Origin: Candidatus Dormiibacterota bacterium
GTDB lineage: Bacteria; Vulcanimicrobiota; Vulcanimicrobiia; Vulcanimicrobiales; Vulcanimicrobiaceae
NCBI GenBank assembly: GCA_035532035.1
Contig: DATKRS010000029.1
Span: 186,001 to 250,000, forward strand
Direction of reading: 5' to 3'
DNA: 64,000 nucleotides
The notes under the pieces: generated by a model
What the model saw: only the letters and a program-made list of their open reading frames with translations
What the model was told of the DNA's origin: nothing
Database searches by the model: none
Translations under genes and position numbers: made by a program
Part shown: positions 24,723 to 33,492 of the stretch, piece by piece
How positions within the stretch are numbered: the stretch's first letter is position 1
Layout: the number at the start of each line of letters is the position of its first letter

Positions 24723-25272
24723 GCGCGCTTCTACGGTTCGCGGCGAAGAGCTCCTCCAGCAGCGCTTCGATCGCATTGCCGGTGACGATCGAGGAGCGCG
24801 TCGATGCCGGAAGCAGGCCTTCTTCGAACATGCGGTCGAGCAGCGAGAACAACGGGTCGTAGTAGCCGGCTGCGTTCAGGATGCCGACCGGCTTGTCGTG
24901 GATCCCGAGCTGATGCCAGGTGAGCGCTTCGAAGAGCTCGTCCATCGTCCCGATGCCGCCCGGTAGCGCGACGAACGCGTCGCTCAACGCGGTGAGCAGC
25001 GCCTTGCGAGCGTGCATCGAATCGACGACGTGCAGCGTGGTGATGCCTTGATGCGCGATCTCGGCGCTGGCGAGAGCCTCCGGGATCACGCCGATAACCT
25101 CGCCGCCCGCTTCCAATGCCGCGTCGGCGAGTGCGCCCATCATCCCGACGCGCCCGCCGCCGTAGACGACGGAATCTCCGCGCGCGACGATCGCGCGCGC
25201 CACGTCTCGCGCGATCGCGCGGTAGATGTCACCGCGCCCGGACCGAGCGCCGCAGAAGATGCAGACGCGCAC
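24715..25272 (-). CDS. LOG family protein (cytokinin riboside 5'-monophosphate phosphoribohydrolase-like)
   Basis: A 185-residue Rossmann-type protein with the two family motifs: YGGGRVGMMGALAD (~38) and PGGIGTMDELFE (~104). LOG enzymes remove ribose phosphate from nucleotide monophosphates such as cytokinin ribotides or AMP; the bacterial substrate is unsettled. It starts at GTG 25272, directly following the kamA stop, and so belongs to the lysine operon by position. Confidence 0.88.
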   Translation of the reverse strand: MRVCIFCGARSGRGDIYRAIARDVARAIVARGDSVVYGGGRVGMMGALADAALEAGGEVIGVIPEALASAEIAHQGITTLHVVDSMHARKALLTALSDAFVALPGGIGTMDELFEALTWHQLGIHDKPVGILNAAGYYDPLFSLLDRMFEEGLLPASTRSSIVTGNAIEALLEELFAANRRSAHG

Positions 25273-26646
25273 TTATGCGACGACGAAGGAGTCGTCGCCG
25301 GCGCCGGCGCGTCGCAAGGCCTCGTGGACCATCTCCTGCGCGACGGTTTCGTCCCGCCAGCGCTTGCGTGCGGCGGGCTCGAGCCGATCGATCGGATCGA
25401 AGTAGATGAAGGCTCGGCCCGGCTTTACCGACGGCGCTGCGTAGACGGCAATGCCGTTTTCACGGTCATAGTGTTCGTACGAGTGCACGTCGCGCTTCCC
25501 ACCGCCGCCCGGTGCGTCGCAAACGAACGTCGGCGTATTGAAGCCGGCCGTGCTCCCGCGCACGAACTTCTCGACGTCGACCGCCGTTTGAACGGTCGTG
25601 CGCAAGTCTTCGACGCCCTTGACCATGTCGTGCATGTAGACGTAGTAGGGATGGACGTTCACGTAGCCGAGCCGCTTGACGAGCCGCTGCATGCGCTCGG
25701 GCTCATCGTTGACTCCGCGAATCAGGACCGATTGATTGCGAACGAAGATCCCGCGCTCGAAGAGCACGCGCATCGCTCGCTGGGTGATCTCCGTGATCTC
25801 CTCCGGGGCGTTGAAGTGCGTGTGCAGGACGACGTCCTTCCCCATGCTGCGGCCGCGCTCGACGATGCGCGTCAGAGCGTCGACCCATGCATGGTCGGTG
25901 AGCAGCTTCATCGGCATGATCGCCGGGCCTTTCGTTGCGAAGCGCATGCGCCGCACGTGGTCGATGTCGAGCAACGCGTCACCGATGAGCTCGAGGTTCT
26001 TCGGCGGAAGCTGGTATGCGTCGCCACCGGAGATGACGACGTCCTCGAGCTCTGGGCGGCTCGCAATGTACGCGAAGACGTCTTGCCACTGTTTGGGTGA
26101 CTTCGCGAGCTCGACCTTCCCGACGTTCTCCGTGTCCGGCCCGATCGCGTAGCTGCGCGTGCAGAACCGGCAATAGACCGGACAGACGTTCAGCGGCAGG
26201 AAGAGCGCCTTGTCGACGTAGCGATGCACGAGTCCCGGAACCGGGGAATCGGCTTGCTCGTGCAGCGAGTCCAACGTCAAGGCAGGGTGGTCGGGCAATA
26301 ACGCGGAGGCAACCGGTATGAACTGCCGGCGGATCGGATCGCGGTACGGGTCGCTCCAGTCGACGAGCGCGATGGCGTACGGTGAAACGCGCACCGCCAT
26401 CGGCGCGCGGTGAAAGCCGAGCTCCGCGTCGGCAATGAACTCTGGGGAGGCGAGGTCCCGCACGGTCGCGAGCAGTTCTTCGGGGGTCTTGACGGAGTGG
26501 CGTTGCTGCCAAATATGGTCGAGGAACTCCGTTTCGTCCACGTTTGCATACGCGGGCACGTGGCGCCAGAACTCACCGCCGAGCAGATCGCGATACGCGA
26601 AGACATCGTGCGGGGCGGGTGGCTTGAATGGGTAGAGCTCGATCAT
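25273..26646 (-). CDS. kamA: L-lysine 2,3-aminomutase (radical SAM, PLP)
   Basis: A 457-residue radical SAM enzyme. The cluster motif CX3CX2C is C155-C159-C162. DAPGGGGK near residue 375-382 carries the PLP lysine, and the two substrate-anchoring aspartates of lysine 2,3-aminomutase are present in YMHDMVKG and CDAPGG. This fits true lysine 2,3-aminomutase, not the shorter EF-P modifying EpmB. It converts L-lysine to L-beta-lysine, the first step of anaerobic lysine degradation. Its ATG (26646) overlaps the kdd stop (ATGA), so the two are coupled. The N-terminal ~110-residue region precedes the barrel as in clostridial enzymes. Confidence 0.92.
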   Translation of the reverse strand: MIELYPFKPPAPHDVFAYRDLLGGEFWRHVPAYANVDETEFLDHIWQQRHSVKTPEELLATVRDLASPEFIADAELGFHRAPMAVRVSPYAIALVDWSDPYRDPIRRQFIPVASALLPDHPALTLDSLHEQADSPVPGLVHRYVDKALFLPLNVCPVYCRFCTRSYAIGPDTENVGKVELAKSPKQWQDVFAYIASRPELEDVVISGGDAYQLPPKNLELIGDALLDIDHVRRMRFATKGPAIMPMKLLTDHAWVDALTRIVERGRSMGKDVVLHTHFNAPEEITEITQRAMRVLFERGIFVRNQSVLIRGVNDEPERMQRLVKRLGYVNVHPYYVYMHDMVKGVEDLRTTVQTAVDVEKFVRGSTAGFNTPTFVCDAPGGGGKRDVHSYEHYDRENGIAVYAAPSVKPGRAFIYFDPIDRLEPAARKRWRDETVAQEMVHEALRRAGAGDDSFVVA

Positions 26647-27704
26647 GATTTCCGTCCATACGTAGTAGTGAAGTGGGCGAGCACGGCCGGATGCGATCGC
26701 AGCGTTTCGAGCGCAATCTCGGCGTGATTCGGGGCGAAACCGCTGCCGACGATCATGGTCACATCCTTGCCGAGACCCTCGGCGCCGAGCGCGGCTGCGG
26801 TGAACGACGTTGCCATCGAGAAGAAATAGATGCTGCCGCCGTCTTTGGCACAGAGGATCGTGCCCGCCTCCGTTCCGGCAACGTTGACGCAGTTGACCAC
26901 GAGGTCGGCGCCGCCGGGCGCGGCTGCTCCGACGCGCTGCGAAATCTGCAACGCGTCGCGTGCGTCGGCTTCGATCGCGACGTCGACGAAGCCGTGGTCG
27001 CGGACGAGCCGGGCGCCCGGGGAAGCGGCGTTGGGCACGACGCCGATGACCCTGCCGCTCGACCCCGTTGCCCGCTTGGCCTCGACGCATGAAAGGATGC
27101 CGCTCTTGCCATCGGCGCCGATCACGACGACGGTATCGCCCTGGCGGCAGAGACGGCGCATCTGCGCCGGCGCGCCGGCAACGTCGAAGACCGCGAGTGC
27201 GACGCGATCGTCGAGGTCCGTCGGAAGCGTAGCCCAAGAGCCGCTTTCGAAGAGCACTGCGGTACCGCGCACCTGCACGTGACCTGTCGCCAGATCGACG
27301 CCGAGGACGCGCTCGAGCAGCAACGGCGTGAGCGTGAGCGAGACGAGCGACGCGATGCGGTCGCCGGCCTGCAGCGCTACGCTATCGCGCAGCGCCGTTC
27401 CGACCTCGCGAACGCGGCCGACGAACATGCCGCCGGATCCCGTGACGGGATTGTGCTGCTTGCCGCGTTCGCGAACGGTTGCGAGGATGCGCTCGCCGAT
27501 CGCGTGCACGTCGTCGCCGCATTCCGCCCGAAGCTGCGCGAATGACGCCGAGTCGATGTTCAGTGCATCCACGTCGCAGAGGATCTCGTTCTCGTACGCA
27601 ACGGGCGTTGCGTCGAGGCGCCACGCGGCTTGCGCGAGCGCGCCCGGCGGATCGAGGACGCGGTGGGAGCCGAAGCGGCAGGCGCGCGTGCTGCGAACGA
27701 TCAC
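26643..27704 (-). CDS. kdd: L-erythro-3,5-diaminohexanoate dehydrogenase
   Basis: A 353-residue protein matching Kdd of lysine fermenters: FGSHRVLDPPGALAQAAWRL at the start, ENEILCDVDALNIDSASF, ERGKQHNPVTGSGGMFVGRV, GDRIASLVSLTLTPL and a Rossmann region (TVVVIGADGKSGILSC). It oxidatively deaminates 3,5-diaminohexanoate with NAD(P)+. The start is GTG 27704, overlapping the lrp stop as GTGA; an upstream extension in the same frame is rejected. The aminomutase KamDE and cleavage enzyme Kce needed for the full pathway are not in this window. Confidence 0.92.
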   Translation of the reverse strand: MIVRSTRACRFGSHRVLDPPGALAQAAWRLDATPVAYENEILCDVDALNIDSASFAQLRAECGDDVHAIGERILATVRERGKQHNPVTGSGGMFVGRVREVGTALRDSVALQAGDRIASLVSLTLTPLLLERVLGVDLATGHVQVRGTAVLFESGSWATLPTDLDDRVALAVFDVAGAPAQMRRLCRQGDTVVVIGADGKSGILSCVEAKRATGSSGRVIGVVPNAASPGARLVRDHGFVDVAIEADARDALQISQRVGAAAPGGADLVVNCVNVAGTEAGTILCAKDGGSIYFFSMATSFTAAALGAEGLGKDVTMIVGSGFAPNHAEIALETLRSHPAVLAHFTTTYGRKS

Positions 27705-28183
27705 GAGAATGCGATCCCGTCGCGCTCGAAAGGCGTCGAGAGCACGATCGTCGTGCGCGTGCGCGCCATTCCGGGCATGGCCTTGAGCCGCGCGAGCAGA
27801 TCGTCGAGGTGCTGTGTCGAGCGCGTGACGACCTTGCACATGTAGCTCTCCTCGCCCGCGACCGAGTGCACCTCGCACACCTCCGGAATCGCGCCGAGCC
27901 GCTGCATGAACGCGTCGTAGTCGCAATCCGGGGAGGTGTAGCAGCTGACGAACGCCGTCAACGCATAGCCGAGGCGCCGGGCGTCGACACGTGCGCCGTA
28001 GCTGCGGATGTGCCCGCGTTGCTCGAGCCGCTTCACGCGTTCGTGCACGGCCGGCGCGCGCAGGCCGACGACGGCGCCCAACTCGGCAAAGGTCGCTCGA
28101 GCATTGCGTTGAAGGGCTTCGAGGAGGCGAAGATCCAGGTCGTCAAGCTCGGTTGAGAGCGCAATCATATTCGTTAAAATCAT
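27701..28183 (-). CDS. Lrp/AsnC family transcriptional regulator
   Basis: 160 residues from ATG 28183 (155 from ATG 28168). Winged helix-turn-helix DLDLRLLEALQRNARATFAELG...GLRAPAVHERVKRLEQRGHI, then the RAM ligand-binding domain (LTAFVSCY, EVCEVHSVAGEESYMCKV). It heads the run lrp-kdd-kamA-LOG and overlaps kdd by GTGA, so it probably regulates lysine degradation with lysine or a related amino acid as ligand (inference), and perhaps the divergent solute-binding protein as well. Confidence 0.9.
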   Translation of the reverse strand: MILTNMIALSTELDDLDLRLLEALQRNARATFAELGAVVGLRAPAVHERVKRLEQRGHIRSYGARVDARRLGYALTAFVSCYTSPDCDYDAFMQRLGAIPEVCEVHSVAGEESYMCKVVTRSTQHLDDLLARLKAMPGMARTRTTIVLSTPFERDGIAFS

Positions 28184-28206
28184 GTTAGGGCGGCGAAATA
28201 TTTGGC
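28184..28206. promoter_or_regulatory. Short divergent control region between lrp and the solute-binding protein
   Basis: Only 23-38 bases separate the divergent starts, AT-rich against the background. An imperfect inverted repeat ATATTCG...CGAAATAT spans it (28169-28203), fitting an Lrp-type operator. Promoters for both genes must overlap here. Confidence 0.35.
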
Positions 28207-29844
28207 ATGGATAGCCTAGCACAGTTCATTCGTTTGGCACAAGTTCCGGCGCTGCTGGCCCTGCTTGCCGCTTGCGCGGGTGCGCCCCGGATACCGGCGG
28301 GGACCGTTCGCTTCAATCTCGCCGAGGACCCTACGAGCCTCAACCCGCTCTTCATCCATCCCGATGCCGCCTCGGTCGAACAGCAGGTCGACCGGCTGCT
28401 CTTCGAACCCTTCGTCGATCTCGACGGCAGGGGCCGTATGATCCCCGAGCTGCTCGCGCAGATTCCGACGACCGGCAACGGCGGTATCTCACGCGACGGC
28501 CGGACGATCACCTATCACCTCCGGCGCAACGTGGTGTGGAGCGACGGCGTGCCCCTGACGAGCGCGGACGTCCTCTTTACCCTCCGCGCGGTCTTGGATC
28601 CGAACAATCCGGTGCAATCGCACGAAGGATACGATCTCATCGAGCGCGCGTGGGCGCCGAACGCGCATACCGTGATCTTTCGCCTTCGCCACGCGTGGGC
28701 GCCGGCCGTGACGACGTACTTCTCCTACGGAACGTCGCCGCAGTCCGTTCTTCCCGCCCACGTGCTTCGCAACCAAACGCCGCTCGCGCGAGCTGCGTTC
28801 AATGCGGCGCCGTCCGTCGTCGACGGGCCCTTTCGCTTCGTCTCCTGGCGGCGCGGCGACGCGCTGAGGTTGGTACGGAACCCGCGCTACTGGCGCGGAA
28901 AACCCCGCGTCGAACAGCTCGATCTGCGGATCGTGCCGGATCCGCAAACGAACCTGGTGCTGCTGGAGTCGGGTCAGGTCGACTGGAATCTCGTCGCGCC
29001 CGTGCAGTGGTCGCTCTTGCGTGGAAAGGCGGGCATTGCCTTCGTTCGCGTTCCGACCGCGGTTGTCGCCGGCATCGCGATCAACGTTTCGCATCCGCCG
29101 CTCGACGACGTCCGCGTCCGCCGCGCGATCGCCATGTCGATCGACCGCTCGGGCATCACCCGGCGCATCACGCTGGGAAACTACGTCGTCACGAACATGC
29201 TGCAGCCGCAGTTCTCGTGGGCGTTCGACCCGAGCGTGCACGAGCCGGCGTTCGATCCGGGCCAGGCCGACGAGCTTCTCGACCGTGCGGGCTGGACGCG
29301 CGGCCGGGACGGGATGCGGCGCAAGGACGGCAAGCCGCTCCAGCTCGTGTATGTCGCGTTCCCTGAGACGGCGAGCGGCGTTCGCATTGCGACCGAGGTT
29401 CAAGCTGAGTTGAAGTCGCGCGGCATCGCAGTAGAGATCAAGAGCATCAGTAATGCCCAGCTCTTCTTGCCGGTCACCGGGACGCTAGCGGCCGGCAAAT
29501 TCGACCTCGCGTACGTTCCGTGGACGATGGGCGCCGATCCGGACGATTCGAGCGTGCTCGCGTGCGGCGCACCGTCGAACTACATGCGCTGGTGCAATGC
29601 AACGGTCGATGCGCTCGAGCGCCGTGCGCTCGCCGCGACGTCGCGCGGCGCGCGCAAGGTCCTCTACTCGCGGATCGCCCGTATCGTGGCCCGGGACGTT
29701 CCCATCATCTACCTCTTCAACGCCGACTACATCTACGCGTATCGCCGCCGCTTACACGGCTTTTTACCGAACGCGTTCCTCCCGACGTGGAATGCCTACG
29801 ATTGGACCATCGCCGGCATCAGAGCTCCTTCACGGCGGCGGTGA
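28207..29844 (+). CDS. ABC transporter solute-binding lipoprotein, family 5 (peptide/OppA-like)
   Basis: A 545-residue SBP_bac_5 protein with a lipoprotein signal (LLALLAAC, Cys23). Typical features: FNLAEDPTSLNPLF, LLFEPFVDLDGRG, the YHLRRNVVWSDGVPLTSADV signature near 100 and RRAIAMSIDRSGI near 310. Binds oligopeptides or similar solutes and delivers them to an ABC permease; no permease or ATPase gene is nearby, so it relies on distant partners or is an orphan. It is divergent from the lrp/kdd/kamA operon, so it may supply amino acids for that pathway (inference). The 3' end overlaps the convergent pntB by 26 bases. Confidence 0.88.
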   Translation: MDSLAQFIRLAQVPALLALLAACAGAPRIPAGTVRFNLAEDPTSLNPLFIHPDAASVEQQVDRLLFEPFVDLDGRGRMIPELLAQIPTTGNGGISRDGRTITYHLRRNVVWSDGVPLTSADVLFTLRAVLDPNNPVQSHEGYDLIERAWAPNAHTVIFRLRHAWAPAVTTYFSYGTSPQSVLPAHVLRNQTPLARAAFNAAPSVVDGPFRFVSWRRGDALRLVRNPRYWRGKPRVEQLDLRIVPDPQTNLVLLESGQVDWNLVAPVQWSLLRGKAGIAFVRVPTAVVAGIAINVSHPPLDDVRVRRAIAMSIDRSGITRRITLGNYVVTNMLQPQFSWAFDPSVHEPAFDPGQADELLDRAGWTRGRDGMRRKDGKPLQLVYVAFPETASGVRIATEVQAELKSRGIAVEIKSISNAQLFLPVTGTLAAGKFDLAYVPWTMGADPDDSSVLACGAPSNYMRWCNATVDALERRALAATSRGARKVLYSRIARIVARDVPIIYLFNADYIYAYRRRLHGFLPNAFLPTWNAYDWTIAGIRAPSRRR

Positions 29845-31219
29845 GCGCGTCAACCGAGGCTTTCGCATCGCCGAAGAGCATCGAGCAGTTCGCAAGCTCG
29901 TACAATGGATTCTCGATTCCAGCGAAGCCCGAACGCATCGAGCGTTTTAACACGACGACGTTTGCCGCCTTGTCGACGTCGAGAATCGGCATGCCGTAGA
30001 TCGGCGAGCTCTTGACGGTACGTGCGGCGGGATTCGTCACGTCGTTCGCGCCGATGACGAGCGCGACGTCGGTCGTCGGGAACTCCGCGTTTGCAGCGTC
30101 GAGGTCCAGCAGCGCTTCGTACGGCACGTTCGCTTCGGCCAGCAGGACGTTCATGTGCCCGGGCATCCGCCCTGCAACCGGGTGGATCGCATAGAGCACC
30201 TTGACGTCGCGTTTCTCGAGCTGGTCGGCGAGCGCTTTGACGCTGTGCTGCGCCTGCGCGACTGCCATGCCGTAGCCGGGAACGATCATCACCTTCGATG
30301 CGTAGGCGAGCATCGCAGCGACGTCGTCGACGCTGACGCTGCGGATGTTCTGCTGTTTGCCGGCGGCAGCCGGCTCGGTGCCGCCGGCCGCGCCGAACGC
30401 GCCGAAGAGCACGTTCGTGAGCGGGCGGTTCATCGCACGGCTCATCGCAACGGTGAGAATGGTGCCGCTCGCGCCGACGAGGGCGCCTCCGGTGATCAGC
30501 AACGGGCTCGACAACTCGAAGCCGGTGACGGCGACTGCAACGCCGGTGGCCGAGTTCAATAACGAGATGACGACCGGCATGTCGGCGCCGCCGATCGGCA
30601 GCACGAAGAGCACGCCGAAGAGCAGTGCCGCAGCGACGAGCCCTGGATAGACCCAGGGCGCGGCGTCGCCAAGGCGCGCGATGAAGAGCGCGAGGAGGAG
30701 CGCGATCGCTAGGGCGACGATTGCGTTGACGATCTGCTGACCGCGATACGTCACGGGTCTTCCGGTCATCAGCTCTTGCAACTTTGCGAAGGCAACGAGC
30801 GAGCCGGCGAAGCTGATTGCACCGATGGTCGCCGAGAGAACGAGAGAAACGGCCACGACGGGATCCAACGAGGCGCCGTGTGCGCGCGCGACCGCGAGCT
30901 CGACCGTCGAGACGAGCGCGGCGGCGCCGCCGCCGGCGCCATTGTAGAGCGCCACCATCTGCGGCATCGCCGTCATCTTGACTTTTACGGCGGCGACGAT
31001 TCCGATTGCCGCGCCGATGACGATGCCGGTCGCGACCGCCCACCAACCGATGCCTAGCGTTCCGACCAGGACGACGACGAGGGCGATGAGCATGCCGACC
31101 ATCGCCAGCCGGTTGCCGAAGCGCGCCGTCGGCGGCGCGTTGAGATAGTGCAGCCCGATGATGAAGAGCGAGATGGCCAGGAGGTCGAGCAGCGCGAAAA
31201 CCGTCTGTGTCGCGGTCAT
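29819..31219 (-). CDS. pntB: NAD(P) transhydrogenase subunit beta
   Basis: A 466-residue subunit with about nine membrane segments (~1-260) and a C-terminal NADP(H)-binding domain (dIII): VMIVPGYGMAVAQAQHSVK, YAIHPVAGRMPGHMNVLLAEA, VALVIGANDVTNPAAR and GIENPLY near the end. Couples proton influx to hydride transfer from NADH to NADP+. ATG 31219 overlaps pntA2 by ATGA. Last gene of the run. Confidence 0.93.
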   Translation of the reverse strand: MTATQTVFALLDLLAISLFIIGLHYLNAPPTARFGNRLAMVGMLIALVVVLVGTLGIGWWAVATGIVIGAAIGIVAAVKVKMTAMPQMVALYNGAGGGAAALVSTVELAVARAHGASLDPVVAVSLVLSATIGAISFAGSLVAFAKLQELMTGRPVTYRGQQIVNAIVALAIALLLALFIARLGDAAPWVYPGLVAAALLFGVLFVLPIGGADMPVVISLLNSATGVAVAVTGFELSSPLLITGGALVGASGTILTVAMSRAMNRPLTNVLFGAFGAAGGTEPAAAGKQQNIRSVSVDDVAAMLAYASKVMIVPGYGMAVAQAQHSVKALADQLEKRDVKVLYAIHPVAGRMPGHMNVLLAEANVPYEALLDLDAANAEFPTTDVALVIGANDVTNPAARTVKSSPIYGMPILDVDKAANVVVLKRSMRSGFAGIENPLYELANCSMLFGDAKASVDALTAAVKEL

Positions 31220-31533
31220 TTGCGCGGGCCCTCTTTGCGGCGGAACATTTGCAGCATGCGCTCCGTGACGGCGAAGCCGCCGAAGACGTTGATGGCGCCG
31301 AGAGCTACGGCCACGATCGCGATCGCGGTCATCCACGCGCCGTGCACCGGAGCGCCGAAGAGTGCCGCAACGACGGCGATCGCTCCGACGAGCACGATGC
31401 CGTGAATGGCGTTCGTCGCAGACATCAACGGCGTGTGCAGCGTCGTCGGAACCTTCGAGATCACCTCGAATCCGACGAAGACCGCTAGAACGAGCACCGT
31501 CACGAGCTGCAGCAAATGCGAAACGTCGGTCAC
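31216..31533 (-). CDS. pntAB: NAD(P) transhydrogenase subunit alpha part 2 (membrane)
   Basis: A 105-residue protein with three to four membrane segments (LVTVLVLAVFVGFEVI; GIVLVGAIAVVAALFG; WMTAIAIVAVALGAINVFGGFAVTERML). The final NVFGGFAVTxRML motif is diagnostic. The split three-gene arrangement (alpha-1, alpha-2, beta) is like that of Rhodospirillum. Overlaps both neighbours by four bases. Confidence 0.93.
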   Translation of the reverse strand: MTDVSHLLQLVTVLVLAVFVGFEVISKVPTTLHTPLMSATNAIHGIVLVGAIAVVAALFGAPVHGAWMTAIAIVAVALGAINVFGGFAVTERMLQMFRRKEGPRK

Positions 31534-32642
31534 GTCGAGCTCCCTCCCACGACGCCGTCACGCACGACGCACGCACCCTTGACGATCTCGTCGTTCGGAT
31601 CGAGTGCGAACGATCCGTCCTTCACGAACGGCGAAAGAAGCGCGAAGAGATTGCGCGAATACAATCGGCTCGCGTCGTACGGCATCGTCGCGGCCAGGTT
31701 CGTCGTGCCGACGATCGTGACGCCGTTCTCGGTCACGATCGTTTCGTCGCGTTTGGTGAGCGCGCAGTTGCCCCCGGTTTCAGCCGCGAGATCGACGATG
31801 ACCGATCCCGGCTGCATCGCGGCAACCGCCCGCTCCGTGACGATGACCGGCGCCGGTCTGCCGGGCACGGCCGCGGTGGTGATGACGACGTCGTTCTTTG
31901 CGATCGTCTCCGCCATCGCACGCTGCTGTGCTTCGAGCTGCTCGCCGGTCAGCTCGCGCGCGTAGCCTCCGCTGCCCTCGGCGTTTCCGACGTCAAACTC
32001 GACGAACGTCGCGCCGAGCGATTGCACCTGTTCTTTCACGACGGCACGCGCGTCGTAGCCGCTGACCACGGCACCGAGGCGCCGCGCCGTTGCAATGGCC
32101 TGCAGTCCGGCGACGCCGGCGCCGATGACGAAGACCTTCGCGGGCGGGATCGTCCCTGCGGCCGTCGTGAGCATCGGAAAGAATCGTGGCAGCGCCGCGG
32201 CTGCCAGCAAGACGCCCTTGTATCCTGCGATGTTGCTCTGCGAGGATAGTGCGTCCATGGACTGAGCGCGCGTGATGCGCGGTATCGCCTCAACGGCCAG
32301 CACCGTCAAACCGCGCCCCGCGAGTCGCTGCAGGTACGCCGGGTCGCCGAGCGGGTTGAAGAAGCCGACGATCGTCGTACCCTTGCGCAGCAGCGCGAGC
32401 AGCTCGTCGCTGGGCCGAGCGACGCAGGTGAGAAGGTCGGCGTCACGCGCTAGCGTCGTCGCGTCCTCGACGATCGTCGCGCCGGCTCTTTCGTAGAGCT
32501 CGTCCGGGAACGACGCACGCGTTCCCGCATCCTTTTGGACGTGCACCGTGGTGCCGAGTTTGACGAAGCGAGCGACGCTCTCGGGCACGAGCGCTACCCG
32601 TCGCTCGCGAGGAGCGGCTTCGCGTGGAACGGCGACGATCAT
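31530..32642 (-). CDS. pntAA: NAD(P) transhydrogenase subunit alpha part 1
   Basis: A 370-residue NAD(H)-binding subunit (dI) of the alanine dehydrogenase/PNT family: IVAVPREAAPRERRVALVPE at the N-terminus, SSQSNIAGYKGVLLAA, Rossmann VFVIGAGVAGLQAIATARRLGA, and the mobile-loop Asp-Tyr region (GYDARAVVKEQVQSLGA). ATG 32642 overlaps the FAH gene stop; the in-frame extension upstream is a shadow of that gene. Confidence 0.93.
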   Translation of the reverse strand: MIVAVPREAAPRERRVALVPESVARFVKLGTTVHVQKDAGTRASFPDELYERAGATIVEDATTLARDADLLTCVARPSDELLALLRKGTTIVGFFNPLGDPAYLQRLAGRGLTVLAVEAIPRITRAQSMDALSSQSNIAGYKGVLLAAAALPRFFPMLTTAAGTIPPAKVFVIGAGVAGLQAIATARRLGAVVSGYDARAVVKEQVQSLGATFVEFDVGNAEGSGGYARELTGEQLEAQQRAMAETIAKNDVVITTAAVPGRPAPVIVTERAVAAMQPGSVIVDLAAETGGNCALTKRDETIVTENGVTIVGTTNLAATMPYDASRLYSRNLFALLSPFVKDGSFALDPNDEIVKGACVVRDGVVGGSST

Positions 32643-33484
32643 GAGATGTGGATATGGTTGCGCAGGCTTCCGATTCCTTCGATCTCGACGATCATCTCGT
32701 CGCCGTCGTGCAAGAACTCCGGCGGCTGCCGCGCAAAGCCGACGCCCTCGGGCGTTCCCGTCGCGATCACGTCGCCGGGCTCGAGCGTCATGCCGCGGCT
32801 CAGCTCGGCGATCAGGCGCGCGATGGGGAAGAGCATGCGTCCCGTATTGCTGTGCTGTTTCTCGATGCCGTTGCGCCGAAATGCGATCTCCAGCCGCTGG
32901 GGATCCGCGATCTCGTCGGAGGAGACGATCCAAGGTCCGAGCGGGCACGCGTCATCGAGGCTTTTGCCTTTGAACCACTGGCCGTGCGCGCGCTGGAGAT
33001 CGCGCGCTGTGACGTCGTTCAGGCACGTGTATCCGAACACGACTTCGCGCCACGCCGTCTCTGCGACGTCTTTGCAGCGCTTCCCGACGACGACTGCCAG
33101 CTCGGCCTCGTAATCGTACTCATTCGAAACTGACGCCTCGAAGTGCAGCGTCGCATCCGGGGCGGCGATCGCCGTCGTAGCCTTCGTGAAGAACGTCGGA
33201 ACCTCGGGCAGCTTCGCCTCGCGGCCGAAGACCAGCGCTCCTTCCTTGAGGTGCTCGAGATAGTTGCGGCCGACGCAGAAGACGTTACGCGCGGGTCTCA
33301 CCGGCGCATCCAGATGCACGTGTGCCAGCGCGACGCGCTCGTCGGTTATGCGTGTAGCGCGCTGCGCCGGAGGAAGCGCGATGAACTCGCGCATCGTCGC
33401 GGATGCGATCGCACGAACGGAGTCGCCGTCGATCACTCCCGGGCGCACGCCGGCGTCGGGAGAGGCGAAGCTCACGTAGCGCAA
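32639..33484 (-). CDS. Fumarylacetoacetate hydrolase (FAH) family protein
   Basis: A 281-residue FAH-fold enzyme: FCVGRNYLEHLKE (~68), PTFFTKATTAIAAPDATL, the metal-binding glutamates in EYDYEAELAVVVGK and aspartate in CLNDVTARDLQ, then KSLDDACPLGPWIV and GDVIATGTPEGVG. Members are hydrolases or decarboxylases of 2-oxo/2,4-dioxo acids such as acylpyruvates. The substrate cannot be read off. ATGA overlap with pntAA puts it in the transhydrogenase operon. Confidence 0.88.
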   Translation of the reverse strand: MRYVSFASPDAGVRPGVIDGDSVRAIASATMREFIALPPAQRATRITDERVALAHVHLDAPVRPARNVFCVGRNYLEHLKEGALVFGREAKLPEVPTFFTKATTAIAAPDATLHFEASVSNEYDYEAELAVVVGKRCKDVAETAWREVVFGYTCLNDVTARDLQRAHGQWFKGKSLDDACPLGPWIVSSDEIADPQRLEIAFRRNGIEKQHSNTGRMLFPIARLIAELSRGMTLEPGDVIATGTPEGVGFARQPPEFLHDGDEMIVEIEGIGSLRNHIHIS

Positions 33485-33492
33485 CGCGGCTT

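Noticed and set aside
26647-27237. Extension of kamA to 654 residues
   Set aside because: It overlaps kdd in another frame and lacks any domain; the ATGA junction with kdd fixes the start at 26646.
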